Shown piece by piece: positions 46,326 through 55,412 of a stretch of DNA of 64,000 bases. Within the stretch, counting starts at the first letter, position 1, and the number at the start of each line of letters is the position of its first letter. Source of the DNA: Bradyrhizobium icense (GTDB lineage: Bacteria; Pseudomonadota; Alphaproteobacteria; Rhizobiales; Xanthobacteraceae); NCBI RefSeq assembly GCF_001693385.1, contig NZ_CP016428.1, positions 186,001 through 250,000 of the forward strand, read 5' to 3'. Both the position numbers and the translations under genes were made by a program. The notes beneath the pieces are model-generated. The model ran no database searches and was not told where the DNA came from. It saw nothing but the letters and a program-made list of their open reading frames with translations.

Positions 46326-47474
46326 TCAATTCAGCCGCGCCCCGATCCCCGTCAGCACGCGATAATCAGGCTTGGACTGAATGCCGTTGTGCTGGTTGAT
46401 GACCGGCACGCCGACCGAGACAAAGCTGGAGAAGCGATCGAAGCCGATGCGAACGCCGGGCGAGAGATAGACCGTGGTGCCGCCCGAATTGGGATCGGGA
46501 ATGCCGGCGATGCGCTGCTTGTCGTGCCACTCGCCATTGAGCTCGAGAACGAGGTCGAGCGTATAGGGCGTTTTCTTCATGTCGCTGTGGTCGTGGTTGG
46601 CGTGATAAAGACAATGCTCCTGCAATTGATTGCGCGGCTGCATGCAGTACTCGTGCAGTTCCACCTCTTTCGCGGAGCCGGTCGGCCCGACCAGCCGATA
46701 CGACACGGCGGTGCCGAACAGGAAGCGGTCGCCGAGATTGGTGTCCTGCGTGCCCGTGCTGATCAGATAATAGAGACCGCTTACGTCGAACGACCAGCGG
46801 CCGGCGCGCTTGGTGAAGGCGGCGCCGAACAGGCCGTCCCACGAACCCGAGCCCGGCTGGAATTGGGCCTGAAAAAGCTGGCCGGCGGCGTCGCGCTGGT
46901 CGGTGCTGCCAGTCGGCGCCTTGAAGCCGAACAACACGGCGGCCGATGTCCCGGTCTGCGCGTTGTTGTGGAAACGGTATTGCCCGAGCATGGTGACGTC
47001 GCCGAACCCTGCCGAGTTGCCGCGCCGGTTGATGCCGTCGGGACTCATCAGGCTGCCCATGTCGCTCGCACTCATCATGCCCATGTGGCCGCCGCTCAGC
47101 ATGTCCATTCCGGGCTCGCGGATATCCGAGCGGCGGACGCCGGCTGCGCGAACGGCAACGGTCAGGTCGTTGGTGATTCCATAAGCGACCGAAAGCGAGA
47201 CGCTGTCGATCGAGCGGATCGAATGCGCGTGCGTGCCCCGGCTCGCGGCGGCGAGCAGGTCGGCGTCGCTGAGCTGGCCCAGCCGAATGAATTCATAGCG
47301 GATGGACGCGGCGATCAGCCCTTCGGAAAGCGTGTCGGCCGAGATGGTATTGATGGGCCCGCCGCTCCCGGTATTGCCGCCGCCGCCAGGATGATGCGCC
47401 TCGGCGGGAGCAGCGAGGAAAAGCATCATGAACGAAAAGATACCGGCCGCGGGCCGTCCAACATACGCACACAC
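46326..47474 (-). CDS. Outer-membrane beta-barrel-like protein near a copper chaperone
   Basis: A 382-residue exported protein (signal peptide ending AAPAEA before HHPGGGG). The mature part alternates short beta strands and turns with an aromatic-rich end (GVPVINQHNGIQSKPDYRVL), consistent with an outer-membrane barrel. It is rich in His and Met in one loop (MDMLSGGHMGMMSASDMG) and has another His cluster (HANHDHSD), both potential copper ligands. It starts at GTG (47474). It is divergent from a PCuAC-type protein, which supports a metal-related role. The exact family is not certain. Confidence 0.8.
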   Translation of the reverse strand: MCAYVGRPAAGIFSFMMLFLAAPAEAHHPGGGGNTGSGGPINTISADTLSEGLIAASIRYEFIRLGQLSDADLLAAASRGTHAHSIRSIDSVSLSVAYGITNDLTVAVRAAGVRRSDIREPGMDMLSGGHMGMMSASDMGSLMSPDGINRRGNSAGFGDVTMLGQYRFHNNAQTGTSAAVLFGFKAPTGSTDQRDAAGQLFQAQFQPGSGSWDGLFGAAFTKRAGRWSFDVSGLYYLISTGTQDTNLGDRFLFGTAVSYRLVGPTGSAKEVELHEYCMQPRNQLQEHCLYHANHDHSDMKKTPYTLDLVLELNGEWHDKQRIAGIPDPNSGGTTVYLSPGVRIGFDRFSSFVSVGVPVINQHNGIQSKPDYRVLTGIGARLN

Positions 47475-47815
47475 ATACGCCCCCTGTACTCACTGGCTGG
47501 CGATTAGCCATCGCAATCGGGCGCGAGATTGACTGGATCGTGCGAGAAGCGCGGCTTGCTCGGGACGGAAGCGAAGCGGAAAAGCGAACGCGCCATCCCG
47601 AGCCGGGCATCTGTGTGGCTGTCGCTTGTTGGGCGAATGGCGAAAGAGGCGCAATCCGTTGCTTGGTTGTACGGCGGAATTCGCTCGCGCCGCAACGCAG
47701 TGGCCGCAATCACGTACGGCAGCGGCCGCAATCACGGCGAGCGCCAGCCGCAATCGCGTCCGATTGATTCTCTACACGCTTCACTGTCCAGCGCGCGTAT
47801 CGGAGTAGGACAATT
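47475..47815. other. Divergent promoter region between the barrel protein and the PCuAC gene
   Basis: About 340 bases. Three spaced copies of GCCGCAATC occur at 47701-47757, the first two extended to GGCCGCAATCACG. They could be regulator-binding repeats. I see no protein gene. Confidence 0.4.
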
Positions 47816-48334
47816 ATGACAGCCATCGTCAGAGATCTCTTTGTGTTTGTCACAGCGGCCTTGTTTGTCGCAGCAAGTTTGCTTATTGCGAGCGGCGCCG
47901 GCGCGCACGAGTATAAAGTCGGCGCGCTCGACATCGGCCATCCCTGGTCGCGCCCGACCCCGAAGGACGCCAACATCGCCGGCGGCTATCTCACCATCAC
48001 CAACAAGGGGAAGACTGCGGATCGTCTGATCGGCGGCACCTCGCCGGTGGCGAGCCAGATCGAGGTGCACGAGGTGGTCGAGGTGGACGGCATGGCGAAG
48101 ACGCGCCCGCTCGCAAGCGGTCTCGAGATCAAACCCGGCAAGACCGTGGAGCTCAAGCCCGGCGCCTATCGCATTCTGCTGATGGGCCTCAAGGAGCCGT
48201 TTCAGGTCGGCCAGAAGGTGAAGGGTACGCTGGTGTTCGAGAAGGCCGGGCCCGTCGACATCATCTACAACGTCGAGGAAAACGCCGGGGCCGCCGTCAG
48301 TGGCGTCAATGGTGTCGCGCACAAGCACCATTAG
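47816..48334 (+). CDS. PCuAC-type copper chaperone with an altered metal site
   Basis: A 172-residue exported protein (signal peptide ending near SGAGAHEY). The PCuAC fold is plain: DIGHPWSRPTPKDANIAGGY, SPVASQIEVHEVVEVDGMAK and GKTVELKPGAYRILLMGLK. In canonical members the last segment reads GGYHVMLMGLK and supplies the His and Met of the HxM half of the Cu(I) site; here these positions are Arg and Leu, so only the first His and Met remain. A His-rich tail (AHKHH) might substitute. Normal PCuAC proteins deliver copper to cytochrome oxidase. Confidence 0.93.
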   Translation: MTAIVRDLFVFVTAALFVAASLLIASGAGAHEYKVGALDIGHPWSRPTPKDANIAGGYLTITNKGKTADRLIGGTSPVASQIEVHEVVEVDGMAKTRPLASGLEIKPGKTVELKPGAYRILLMGLKEPFQVGQKVKGTLVFEKAGPVDIIYNVEENAGAAVSGVNGVAHKHH

Positions 48335-48517
48335 GATCGGGCTTCACCTCTCGGTTGGATGAGTCTTCATGGCTCGGCATCGTCCTTAACTGCCGAACAA
48401 GCGCAGATCGCGCGCTTCGTCGCCCGTCCAGCGTCTCCCGCGCGACCGGCGCGAGCCTGAACCGTCGGCGCTATCGGCGACGGCTCTGGTCCAACTCATC
48501 ATTTTCAGGCCGAGCGA

Positions 48518-48775
48518 ATGTCAGTCATTACCGCCAACATGCCGCAACCATCGCTGAAGGGAACGCGGGCAAAGTCGCTGTTCGTGGTTGCAATCTTGTC
48601 TGCATCACTTCTCGGCCTCGGGTTAGCTTACTTTGCCGGCACGCGACTGATCCCGTTGGTTGGGCGTGAGGGGACCGAGGTGTCTTTGTTTTCGGCCGAC
48701 AATCGTTCGCAGGACGTTATCTGTTCGAACAGCAATGCTTCGGCCTCGCCACAAACGATCCGTACGAATGAGTGA
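48518..48775 (+). CDS. Possible small membrane protein
   Basis: An 85-residue frame with one hydrophobic segment (about 20-42, SLFVVAILSASLLGLGLAYF) and a polar C-terminal half with a single Cys. AGGCCGAG precedes the ATG at a loose distance. I do not recognise it; it could be a small inner-membrane or exported protein, or a chance frame. Confidence 0.4.
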   Translation: MSVITANMPQPSLKGTRAKSLFVVAILSASLLGLGLAYFAGTRLIPLVGREGTEVSLFSADNRSQDVICSNSNASASPQTIRTNE

Positions 48776-48955
48776 AGCGCTTGGCTCTAGCCTGAATGTT
48801 TGTTGGGACGGCCGAGAGCTGCCCTGTTCCGCAGGTTGCGCGTACGCCATCAACAGTTCGGAAACCACGCGCGCTCTCTTCCAGTCCCGCTAACTAATCG
48901 AAAATCGTTCTGCCGCAAGTTCGTGCCCGGGAAAGGAAATGGGGAGATCCAAACA

Positions 48956-49180
48956 ATGAACGGGCTGGCCATCATGGAAAACGTGCGCCGCTACCGCACC
49001 ATCGCGTCGCTGTGCCGCCAAACCGCGGCCTTCCGGCCGCTTCATAGTGGTTCCCTGCTGGCGCAAGCCATGGAATGGGAACACCGCGCGGTTGCAGAGC
49101 TGGAAGCCTACTACGAGACCTTCTGCCAGGCCGCTTGCGGCAGCACGCCAGCCTACTCCGCAAGCTGCGCCGTGAATTGA
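48956..49180 (+). CDS. Small conserved-looking protein of unknown function
   Basis: A 74-residue protein, MNGLAIMENVRRYRTIASL onward, with a helix-rich middle (LLAQAMEWEHRAVAELEAYY) and three Cys residues. GGGGAG precedes the ATG by nine bases. The pattern of Arg/Glu helices is like small cytoplasmic proteins common in Bradyrhizobium, but I cannot name a family. Confidence 0.65.
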   Translation: MNGLAIMENVRRYRTIASLCRQTAAFRPLHSGSLLAQAMEWEHRAVAELEAYYETFCQAACGSTPAYSASCAVN

Positions 49181-49368
49181 CGGCGGGTGCGTCCAAAGGA
49201 CTTCGTATCGAGCTCGTTAAGGAATTGGTAGCGGCGCGGGTGAGATCCACGGCATTGGGCCCGCCTCCGCCGCCTCAGCCCGGTGACTTGATCGGTTCAA
49301 GTGCCGTCATCCATGGCAATGTGATCGAGATTTCCCGTCGCTCATTCGGTCTTCTGCGACCTGCGATG

Positions 49369-49905
49369 TCAGATCGCAGTCGCTATCAGTCCCACTCGCA
49401 TATCCCTGGCGATATAGACACATGTGTCGTCGGCAAACACACGGCCGTTCGCAATTCCAACAGCCAGTTTGCCGCGCCGTACGTGGCGCATGCTGACCTC
49501 GTAGCGCACGCGCTTGACGTCTGGCTTGATGTCGCCACGGAATTTCACCTCGCCGACGCCGACCGCGCGGCCTTTGCCCGGTGAGCCCGACCAGCCGAGC
49601 CAGTAGCCGATGATCTGCCACATGGCGTCCAGACCGAGGCACCCCGGCATCACCGGATCGCCGCGAAAGTGACAGTCAAAAAACCAGAGCTCCGGCGTGA
49701 TATCGAGCTCGCCGATGACGTGGCCCTTGCCGAATTCGCCGCCGTCCACGCTGATCTCGATGATCCGGTCCATCATCAGCATCGGCTGTGCCGGGAGCTG
49801 AGCATTGCCCGGGCCGAAATAACCGCCCTCGCTCGACTTGAGCAGATCCTCTCTTGTGTAGGACGATTGCGGAGCGTGAAAGTCGCGCGGGTCGGACACG
49901 GTCAT
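49369..49905 (-). CDS. fabA: 3-hydroxyacyl-[acyl-carrier-protein] dehydratase FabA
   Basis: A 178-residue hot-dog-fold dehydratase/isomerase that makes the cis-3 double bond feeding unsaturated fatty acid synthesis. The catalytic His is in FFDCHFRGDPVMPGCLGLDA with the partner Asp in the same motif (GLDAMWQ). The N-terminal PAQPMLMMDRIIEI is typical. I start at the ATG at 49905. No fabB is adjacent; the gene sits one base after a TetR regulator stop, so the two form an operon. Confidence 0.95.
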   Translation of the reverse strand: MTVSDPRDFHAPQSSYTREDLLKSSEGGYFGPGNAQLPAQPMLMMDRIIEISVDGGEFGKGHVIGELDITPELWFFDCHFRGDPVMPGCLGLDAMWQIIGYWLGWSGSPGKGRAVGVGEVKFRGDIKPDVKRVRYEVSMRHVRRGKLAVGIANGRVFADDTCVYIARDMRVGLIATAI

Positions 49906-49906
49906 G

Positions 49907-50548
49907 TCACCTCTGCCGATGTTTGACGAGCGGCGGTTGAACGTCCATGGCCGCTTTTTCGGTGCCGGTGCCGGGCGGCAGGCGCAGGGCGCCGGCCATG
50001 AACGCCCAGATTTCATCCGTCAGTTTGCCGGGATTGGGTCGCTGTTTGCTCATCAAGGCGCCGATCAGGGCCTGGCGAATTCCACCGATCATCAGCGCAA
50101 TGGTGAGCTGAGGATCGATGCGGTTGGGAACTACGCCATCGCGCTGGGCCGCCTGCAGCATCAGCGCGCCGGCAGCAAGCTGCCGGTTGGTGAAGGCGGT
50201 CTCGACATCCAGGACTTCCGGTGCGCGGCTCAGCGCTCCGATGACGAGCGGCGCAAACGGGTGGTCATAATGAAAGGCGATATAGGCGGCTATTCGCTGC
50301 TTTTCTCTCCCCGCCCAGCCTTCCACGCGCGCCTTGAACCCCTTGAACGCAACCTCGTCGAGGCGGCTGTAGAAGGCTTCGACGACAGCGGCGATCAGGC
50401 CGGCCTTCGATCCGAAGTGGTGATAGGCCAGCCCGACAGAAACCTGCGCCCGCTTCGCCACAGCCTGCATCTCCAGATGCCCATGGCTGCGGATGAGCTC
50501 CTTTTCGGCCGCCCGGATCAGCCTTTCTCGCGTCCCGATCGTCGTCAT
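49907..50548 (-). CDS. TetR family transcriptional regulator
   Basis: A 213-residue regulator with an N-terminal TetR helix-turn-helix (RERLIRAAEKELIRSHGHLE and VSVGLAYHHFGSKAGLIAAV). The C-terminal ligand domain is not diagnostic. It is followed by fabA and preceded by an 18-bp perfect palindrome, so it probably regulates fabA and itself in response to fatty acyl compounds, like other TetR regulators of lipid genes. The start may be either of two adjacent ATGs (50548 or 50551). Confidence 0.92.
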   Translation of the reverse strand: MTTIGTRERLIRAAEKELIRSHGHLEMQAVAKRAQVSVGLAYHHFGSKAGLIAAVVEAFYSRLDEVAFKGFKARVEGWAGREKQRIAAYIAFHYDHPFAPLVIGALSRAPEVLDVETAFTNRQLAAGALMLQAAQRDGVVPNRIDPQLTIALMIGGIRQALIGALMSKQRPNPGKLTDEIWAFMAGALRLPPGTGTEKAAMDVQPPLVKHRQR

Positions 50549-50567
50549 CATCCTCGATCCAGCACAC

Positions 50568-50585
50568 TGAATTGAATTCAATTCA
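50568..50585. promoter_or_regulatory. 18-bp perfect palindrome upstream of the TetR-fabA operon
   Basis: TGAATTGAATTCAATTCA, ending 20 bases before the TetR start. The size and symmetry match TetR dimer operators, and its position would block transcription of the regulator and fabA. Confidence 0.65.
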
Positions 50586-50759
50586 ATAGCGCTTTCCGTA
50601 GCCTGACTTCAAGCCAGGAGTTTCCGCCGTATGCCTTCGGAGTTGCGCTCGATGGCCAGCAATGGTCCGCGCGCGGGTGTGTTCGGCGCGCTGGGCGCGA
50701 AACTTCTTATGATCTGCTGCCTTATCAACACATTGTGGATTCAATGAATCTGGACTCTG

Positions 50760-52088
50760 ATGACTGTTGGGTCGATCCGGATGCCGAAGACCTTGCGCCC
50801 GATCGTGTCGTTGCTCCTGGGGCTCGCGTTCCTGCTGGCAGGCAGCGGCCTGCAATTCACGTTGCTGCCGTTGCGCGGCAGCGCGGAAGGGTTTGACGAT
50901 CTTGCGCTCGGTGTCATCAGCTCGGCCTATTACGTCGGTTTCGTCAGCGGCTGTCTGCTCGCGCCTTATCTGATACTGCGCGCGGGACATATCCGCGCAT
51001 TCACAGCGATGGTGGCGGTGGCGGCTGCCGTGGCGCTTGCCTACGCGCTCGCGCCGGTGGTCGTGGCCTGGATAGCTTTCCGCGGCATAACCGGCCTCTG
51101 CTTCGCCGGTCTCTACCTGGTGGTCGAGAGCTGGCTCAACGATCGCGCATCCAACGAGACGCGCGGGCTCGTGCTGTCGGCTTACGTGGTGGTCAATTAT
51201 GGCGCCATCACATTTGGTCAGGCTCTGGTGACGCTCTATCCGATCGCTGAGGCTGGGAACTTCATGGTGGCCGCCATGCTTTCCTCGTTGGCCATCGTTC
51301 CGGTGGCACTGACCCGTGCGGCGCAACCGGCACCGATTACCACCGTCAGCTTTCGCGTCGGACAGCTATACCGCGCGGCACCAGTCGCGCTGGTCGCAAG
51401 TTTCATGATTGGCGCAGCTAACGGTGCGTTCTGGGGCCTTGCGCCGTTGTCGGCCGCTGGCAGCGGCCTCAGCATCGATCAGGTGGCGCTGTTCATGAGT
51501 ACGGCGGTGCTGGCAGGAGCGATCGTCCAGTGGCCGGTAGGCCGCCTGTCCGACCGCGTCGATCGCCGCCTGGTGCTGCTCGTTCTCTTAATCGGAGCCG
51601 CCGCCGCGGGCGTTGCCTCGTGGCTGATCTCCGCATCCGGAATGATGCTGCTGCTATTCGGCATTCTCTTCGGAGCGCTCGCGCTGCCCGGCTATTCGCT
51701 TGCCGCGGCTCATGCCTATGACAAGACCCCGGCGAGTGATGTCGTGCCGATCGCCGCCACGATCCTGCTCACCAACGGCCTCGGTTCAGTGGTCGGACCG
51801 CTCATTGCCGCTGCCTTCATGTCGGCGGAAGGGCCGCGCGCCCTGTTCCTGTTCACCGCGATGGTCCAGGCGTTGCTTGCGGCCTACGTCGTCTATCGGA
51901 CGCAGGTGCAGGTCTCCCTCGCTCCGCCACAGAAGACCGACTTCGATCTTGCCGCGACAGCACTCGTGGGTACGGTGGTCACGCACGATGCGCTGGACCC
52001 GGCCGATCCGTCGATTATTATTCCGGAGGCCTATGCGCGCGCGTCCATGCAAGCCAATGCCGGATCGACTCCATCGTCGGAGAGCTGA
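50760..52088 (+). CDS. MFS transporter (YcaD-like)
   Basis: A 442-residue, twelve-helix membrane protein of the YcaD/MFS exporter type. The N-terminal half has LLAGSGLQFTLLPLRGSAEG and GLCFAGLYLVVESWLNDRAS; the second half begins with LYRAAPVALVASFMIGA and GRLSDRVDRRLVLLVLL. The C-terminal tail (about 395-442) is polar and cytoplasmic. The substrate is unknown. It is divergent from the TetR regulator, whose operator palindrome lies about 175 bases upstream, so joint regulation is possible. Confidence 0.93.
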   Translation: MTVGSIRMPKTLRPIVSLLLGLAFLLAGSGLQFTLLPLRGSAEGFDDLALGVISSAYYVGFVSGCLLAPYLILRAGHIRAFTAMVAVAAAVALAYALAPVVVAWIAFRGITGLCFAGLYLVVESWLNDRASNETRGLVLSAYVVVNYGAITFGQALVTLYPIAEAGNFMVAAMLSSLAIVPVALTRAAQPAPITTVSFRVGQLYRAAPVALVASFMIGAANGAFWGLAPLSAAGSGLSIDQVALFMSTAVLAGAIVQWPVGRLSDRVDRRLVLLVLLIGAAAAGVASWLISASGMMLLLFGILFGALALPGYSLAAAHAYDKTPASDVVPIAATILLTNGLGSVVGPLIAAAFMSAEGPRALFLFTAMVQALLAAYVVYRTQVQVSLAPPQKTDFDLAATALVGTVVTHDALDPADPSIIIPEAYARASMQANAGSTPSSES

Positions 52089-52179
52089 CCTTGGGCTCAC
52101 CGGTTGACGCGGCATCAAGCGCCGCCATCATGAACGCAGACCATGCGGATTCAAGTCGAACTCCATCATTGGAACGGAC

Positions 52180-52356
52180 ATGCATCCGGAGAACCGCAAG
52201 AAACTAGACGATCGCGTGATCAGAGCGGCGGAGGCGGCGCTCACGGTCCAGAAATATGTGAGCCCCGTCGACGTGCTGGTCGGGATCGGATGGCTCGATC
52301 CCGGGACACTCAAGCGCTGGCGGCAGGCGCAGGTCGACGGTCTGGAGCGCCCATAG
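52180..52356 (+). pseudogene. Short frame resembling the N-terminus of a longer Bradyrhizobium protein
   Basis: A 58-residue frame, MHPENRKKLDDRVIRAAEAA onward, with YVSPVDVLVGIGWLDPGTLK and RWRQAQVDGLERP before the stop. The motif resembles a family of roughly 100-130-residue proteins in this group that continue past this point. The stop may have truncated the gene. This identification is from memory and is tentative. The next gene starts 17 bases later. Confidence 0.5.
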
Positions 52357-52373
52357 TGCGGAGGCGGCACCTT

Positions 52374-52805
52374 ATGGAAAAGAACGTAAAGGACTTGTTT
52401 GAGCGCTATGAGAAGCTGTTCCGAATGGCGCTCAGGGATCAAGTGGATATGGACCAAGTGGCGTCTTCATACGCCACTGCGTTCGTTGCTGCCTCTCCGG
52501 CTGGCGTCAGTGTCGGCCGGAATGACGACCACCTGAAGCAGATGATGCAACAGGGGTTTGAAAATTATCGCCGAATCGGTACGAAGAATATGCGACTTCG
52601 TAATGTCCGCATCGCACCTATCGACGAGCACCATTGCCTGGCGCATGTCGCCTGGACCGCCATCTACGACCGTGGCGGCGAACCGGATGTTTCCATTGAT
52701 TTCGAGGTCCATTATCTGGTGCAGCAGCTCGAAGACACACCGAAGATCTTTGGATGGGTGTCAGGGGATGAGCACGCCGTTCTGAAAGAACACGGCATCG
52801 TCTGA
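52374..52805 (+). CDS. SnoaL/NTF2-like protein of unknown function
   Basis: A 143-residue protein with an NTF2/SnoaL-type pattern: an N-terminal helix ([19 protein letters not shown]), then alternating strands including [20 protein letters not shown] and [14 protein letters not shown]. Such folds serve as enzymes or ligand-binding domains. I start at the ATG at 52374, with GGAGGCGGCACC upstream. The true function is unknown. Confidence 0.75.
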   Translation: MEKNVKDLFERYEKLFRMALRDQVDMDQVASSYATAFVAASPAGVSVGRNDDHLKQMMQQGFENYRRIGTKNMRLRNVRIAPIDEHHCLAHVAWTAIYDRGGEPDVSIDFEVHYLVQQLEDTPKIFGWVSGDEHAVLKEHGIV

Positions 52806-52888
52806 ATTCCGCTTCCCGCCATTCGCGCCGGGGGTCGCAGGAAATCGTGGACTCGGCGACCCGCGATGGTCATGTCAGCATGACCGGG

Positions 52889-52965
52889 TGGCGCACCCGA
52901 CACGATTCGAACGTGTGACCTTTGCCTTCGGAGGGCAACGCTCTATCCAGCTGAGCTACGGGTGC
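52889..52965 (-). tRNA. tRNA-Arg (anticodon CCG)
   Basis: The minus strand folds into a complete cloverleaf. The 7-bp acceptor stem GCACCCG pairs with CGGGTGC, followed by discriminator G and an encoded CCA. The D-arm contains TAGCTCAGCTGGATAGAGC, the anticodon stem is TTGCC/GGCAA around the loop CTCCGAA (anticodon CCG), and the T-arm contains GTTCGAATC. No interruption is visible. Confidence 0.97.
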
Positions 52966-53137
52966 TTCGGAGCTTCATTTAGCCGATTGGCCGGGCAGGG
53001 GCAACCGGCCCTTCCGAGGCTGGTAAGACGAAGGTGGCACGACGCTGGCCGCATCCGCTAACAAAATTCCGGTCCGTTCGCGTTATTTGGTGGTAATCTT
53101 GCCGCGTTGAACTTCTCGCCATGGATGGGGACGTCCG

Positions 53138-53614
53138 ATGTATAAGAAGGTTCTTCTCGCCTATGACGGTTCGGTCGAGGGGCGGCGCGCGTTGCGGGAG
53201 GGCGCAAAGCTCGCACAACTCTGCGATTCCGAGGTCTTTTTGCTCGCCGTCGTCGAGGTTTCCTCGATCATGACGCCCGAGGCCGGGCTTACCATCCCGA
53301 TCGAACTGCAGACCGAGGATTACAAGTCCATCCTTAACGAAGGCGCCGAGCGCTTGAAAGCGCTGGGATTTACCCCGACCGTGCGGCTTGAGGTCGGCGA
53401 TGCCGGGCAGAAAATCGCCGAGGTCGCCGAAGAAATCGGCGCGCATCTCGTCGTCGTCGGGCACCGCCCGCAGGGGGCGCTCGCGCGCTGGTTCGGCTCG
53501 ATCGGCAGCTATCTCGTCAAGCGCCTGCGCTGCAGCGTGCTGGTGGCTCAGACCGAGATCAGCGACGCCGAGTTCGAGCGGCTGAAGCCGGCGGAAGCGG
53601 TAGCCTCGGGATAG
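53138..53614 (+). CDS. Universal stress protein (UspA family)
   Basis: A 158-residue Usp domain. It begins KKVLLAYDGSVEGRRALREG and carries the ATP-binding C-terminal motif VVVGHRPQGALARWFGSIGS followed by RCSVLVAQ. The G-2x-G-9x-G(S/T) nucleotide motif is largely kept, with GHRPQGALARWFGS. Such proteins help cells survive starvation or redox stress. The gene stands alone between tRNA-Arg and a YccF-type gene on the other strand. Confidence 0.94.
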   Translation: MYKKVLLAYDGSVEGRRALREGAKLAQLCDSEVFLLAVVEVSSIMTPEAGLTIPIELQTEDYKSILNEGAERLKALGFTPTVRLEVGDAGQKIAEVAEEIGAHLVVVGHRPQGALARWFGSIGSYLVKRLRCSVLVAQTEISDAEFERLKPAEAVASG

Positions 53615-53621
53615 TCTGAGC

Positions 53622-54029
53622 TCAGTTCGCGGGAACGATGATCTTGCCGATTGGCCACAGCGCGATCCCGGCAAGTTTTAAGTGTGCCCAGGCAAAGGGA
53701 ATGCCGATGATGGTCACGGCCAGCAGCACCGCCGTGACGACATGCCCGAGCGCCAGCCACCATCCCGCCAGCACCAGCCAGATGATGTTGCCGATCACCC
53801 CGAGCGGTCCGGTGCCGATATCTTCCTGGCCGGTATAGGCGTCGCGGGAAACCGCCGTGAAGCCGAACGGGAACAAGGTGTAGGCAGCGATATTGAACGC
53901 GGCCCGCGCCCAGGGAATCCCGATGATCGTGATCGCCATGACGACGGATGCGATCAGCCAGCCAAACGCCATCCATGCGCCGCCGAGAACGACCCAGATC
54001 ACATTGAGAAGCAGTGAGACCGGTGACAT
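53622..54029 (-). CDS. YccF domain inner-membrane protein
   Basis: A 135-residue inner-membrane protein with two copies of the YccF unit (LLNVIWVVLGGAWMAFGWL and GNIIWLVLAGWWLALGHVV), each followed by the same motif, ITIIGIPWARAAFNIA and VTIIGIPFAWAHLKLAGI. Four membrane helices are likely. The function of YccF proteins is unknown. I start at the ATG at 54029; a longer in-frame reading adds residues with no family match. Confidence 0.93.
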   Translation of the reverse strand: MSPVSLLLNVIWVVLGGAWMAFGWLIASVVMAITIIGIPWARAAFNIAAYTLFPFGFTAVSRDAYTGQEDIGTGPLGVIGNIIWLVLAGWWLALGHVVTAVLLAVTIIGIPFAWAHLKLAGIALWPIGKIIVPAN

Positions 54030-54172
54030 GGCCGCTATCCTATGTTGACGCAATGCTGGCGAAACTGTGCTGCGGGCGAACCCGATTGCCCCAGGCCCTG
54101 CAGACGCTAGACTGATTCCCACGACGATCAAGCAACAAGCGCGCCAAAGAACACGTCAAGGGAGAAACGTTC

Positions 54173-55243
54173 ATGCGTCCGCTCGAATTCGGCTGGTACC
54201 TGCCCACGCATGGCGACACCACGGCCTATGGCCTGATGGAAGCGCAGATTCCGGGGTCTCCTGAACTGTGCGACCGCGTGGTGCAGGCGGCGGAAAAGGC
54301 TGGCTTCGAATATCTGCTGATCCCGGTCGGTTCCGTGTGCTGGGAAGCCTGGATCACGGGTGCATTCATGGCGGCGCGTTCGTCAGCGATCAAGCCGCTG
54401 ATCGCGGCGCGGCCCGGCTACATTAATCCCGTGCTGCTGGCGAAAATGATCTCGACCTTCGACCAAATGTCGGGCGGGCGGATCTGCATCAATCTGATCG
54501 CCGGTCAGAACGAAAGCGAGGTCGAGGGCGAGGGCGTCCGTTATCCGAAGGAAGCGCGCTACGAACTGATGGAAGAGGAAGTCTCGATCCTGAAGGCGCT
54601 GTGGACCACGCGCGGGCCATTGAATTTCGAAGGCAAGTTTCACAAGCTGTCCGGCGCGCATATCCGCCCGCGTCCGCACCAGCAGCCATTTCCAAAATTC
54701 TATCTCGGCGGCGGCTCGCGCCAGGCCTGGGAGCTGTCGGCGAAACATTCCGACGTGCATCTGTTCTGGGGCGATCTGCCGGAAAAAATCGCCTCGAATA
54801 TCGCCGAGATCAGGGAGATGGCGCGCGCGCATGGCCGCGAGAACGACATCGGCTTCGGCATGCGCCTTCAAGTGATCTGCCGCGAGATCGAGGCGGACGC
54901 CTGGGAGGCTGCCGATCAACTGGTGCGGCACGCGACCGAGCGGCAGAAGCAGGAAATGAAGACGCTTTACAACAAATCGGAAGCGAACCAACGCGTGCAG
55001 CAGCTCGCCCGCGAGCATGGCGATCTGCTGTTGCCGCATCTGTGGACCGGCATCACAAAAGTCCGCCCGGGCGCCGGCATTGCCGTCGTCGGCAATCCCC
55101 TCCAGTGCGCCGAGACGCTGCAGCAATTCATCGACGCCGGCTGCCACTCGTTCTGCCTGTCCGGCTATCTCCATGACGAGGAGGCCGAGCGTTTCGGCCG
55201 GCTGATCCGGCCCATTCTTGCCGAGAACAATCGCGGCCGGTAG
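54173..55243 (+). CDS. LLM class flavin-dependent monooxygenase (SsuD-like)
   Basis: A 356-residue TIM-barrel oxidoreductase of the luciferase-like family, close to alkanesulfonate monooxygenase SsuD. Recognisable parts: EFGWYLPTHGDTTAYG at the start, RPGYINPVLLAKMISTFDQM, GRICINLIAGQNESEVEGEG and the flavin-site segment RPRPHQQPFPKFYLGGGSRQ. Such enzymes use reduced FMN to oxidise sulfonates or related compounds. No SsuE flavin reductase or SsuABC transporter lies next to it. GGGAGAAACGTTC precedes the ATG. Confidence 0.94.
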   Translation: MRPLEFGWYLPTHGDTTAYGLMEAQIPGSPELCDRVVQAAEKAGFEYLLIPVGSVCWEAWITGAFMAARSSAIKPLIAARPGYINPVLLAKMISTFDQMSGGRICINLIAGQNESEVEGEGVRYPKEARYELMEEEVSILKALWTTRGPLNFEGKFHKLSGAHIRPRPHQQPFPKFYLGGGSRQAWELSAKHSDVHLFWGDLPEKIASNIAEIREMARAHGRENDIGFGMRLQVICREIEADAWEAADQLVRHATERQKQEMKTLYNKSEANQRVQQLAREHGDLLLPHLWTGITKVRPGAGIAVVGNPLQCAETLQQFIDAGCHSFCLSGYLHDEEAERFGRLIRPILAENNRGR

Positions 55244-55412
55244 GCGGCGTAGAGCGGGCGGCGGATGCCGGCCGTCATGCTGCAGTGCAGCCGAATGCCA
55301 GATGACGCCAGGCGTATTTGCTGCGCCGCGCCGAGGCACACCCTTTATATCGCTCGCGGTGGTGTGTGGGCGGCGCTAAAGTCGGCCCGCGAATTCAACT
55401 GGGTACCGCCAA

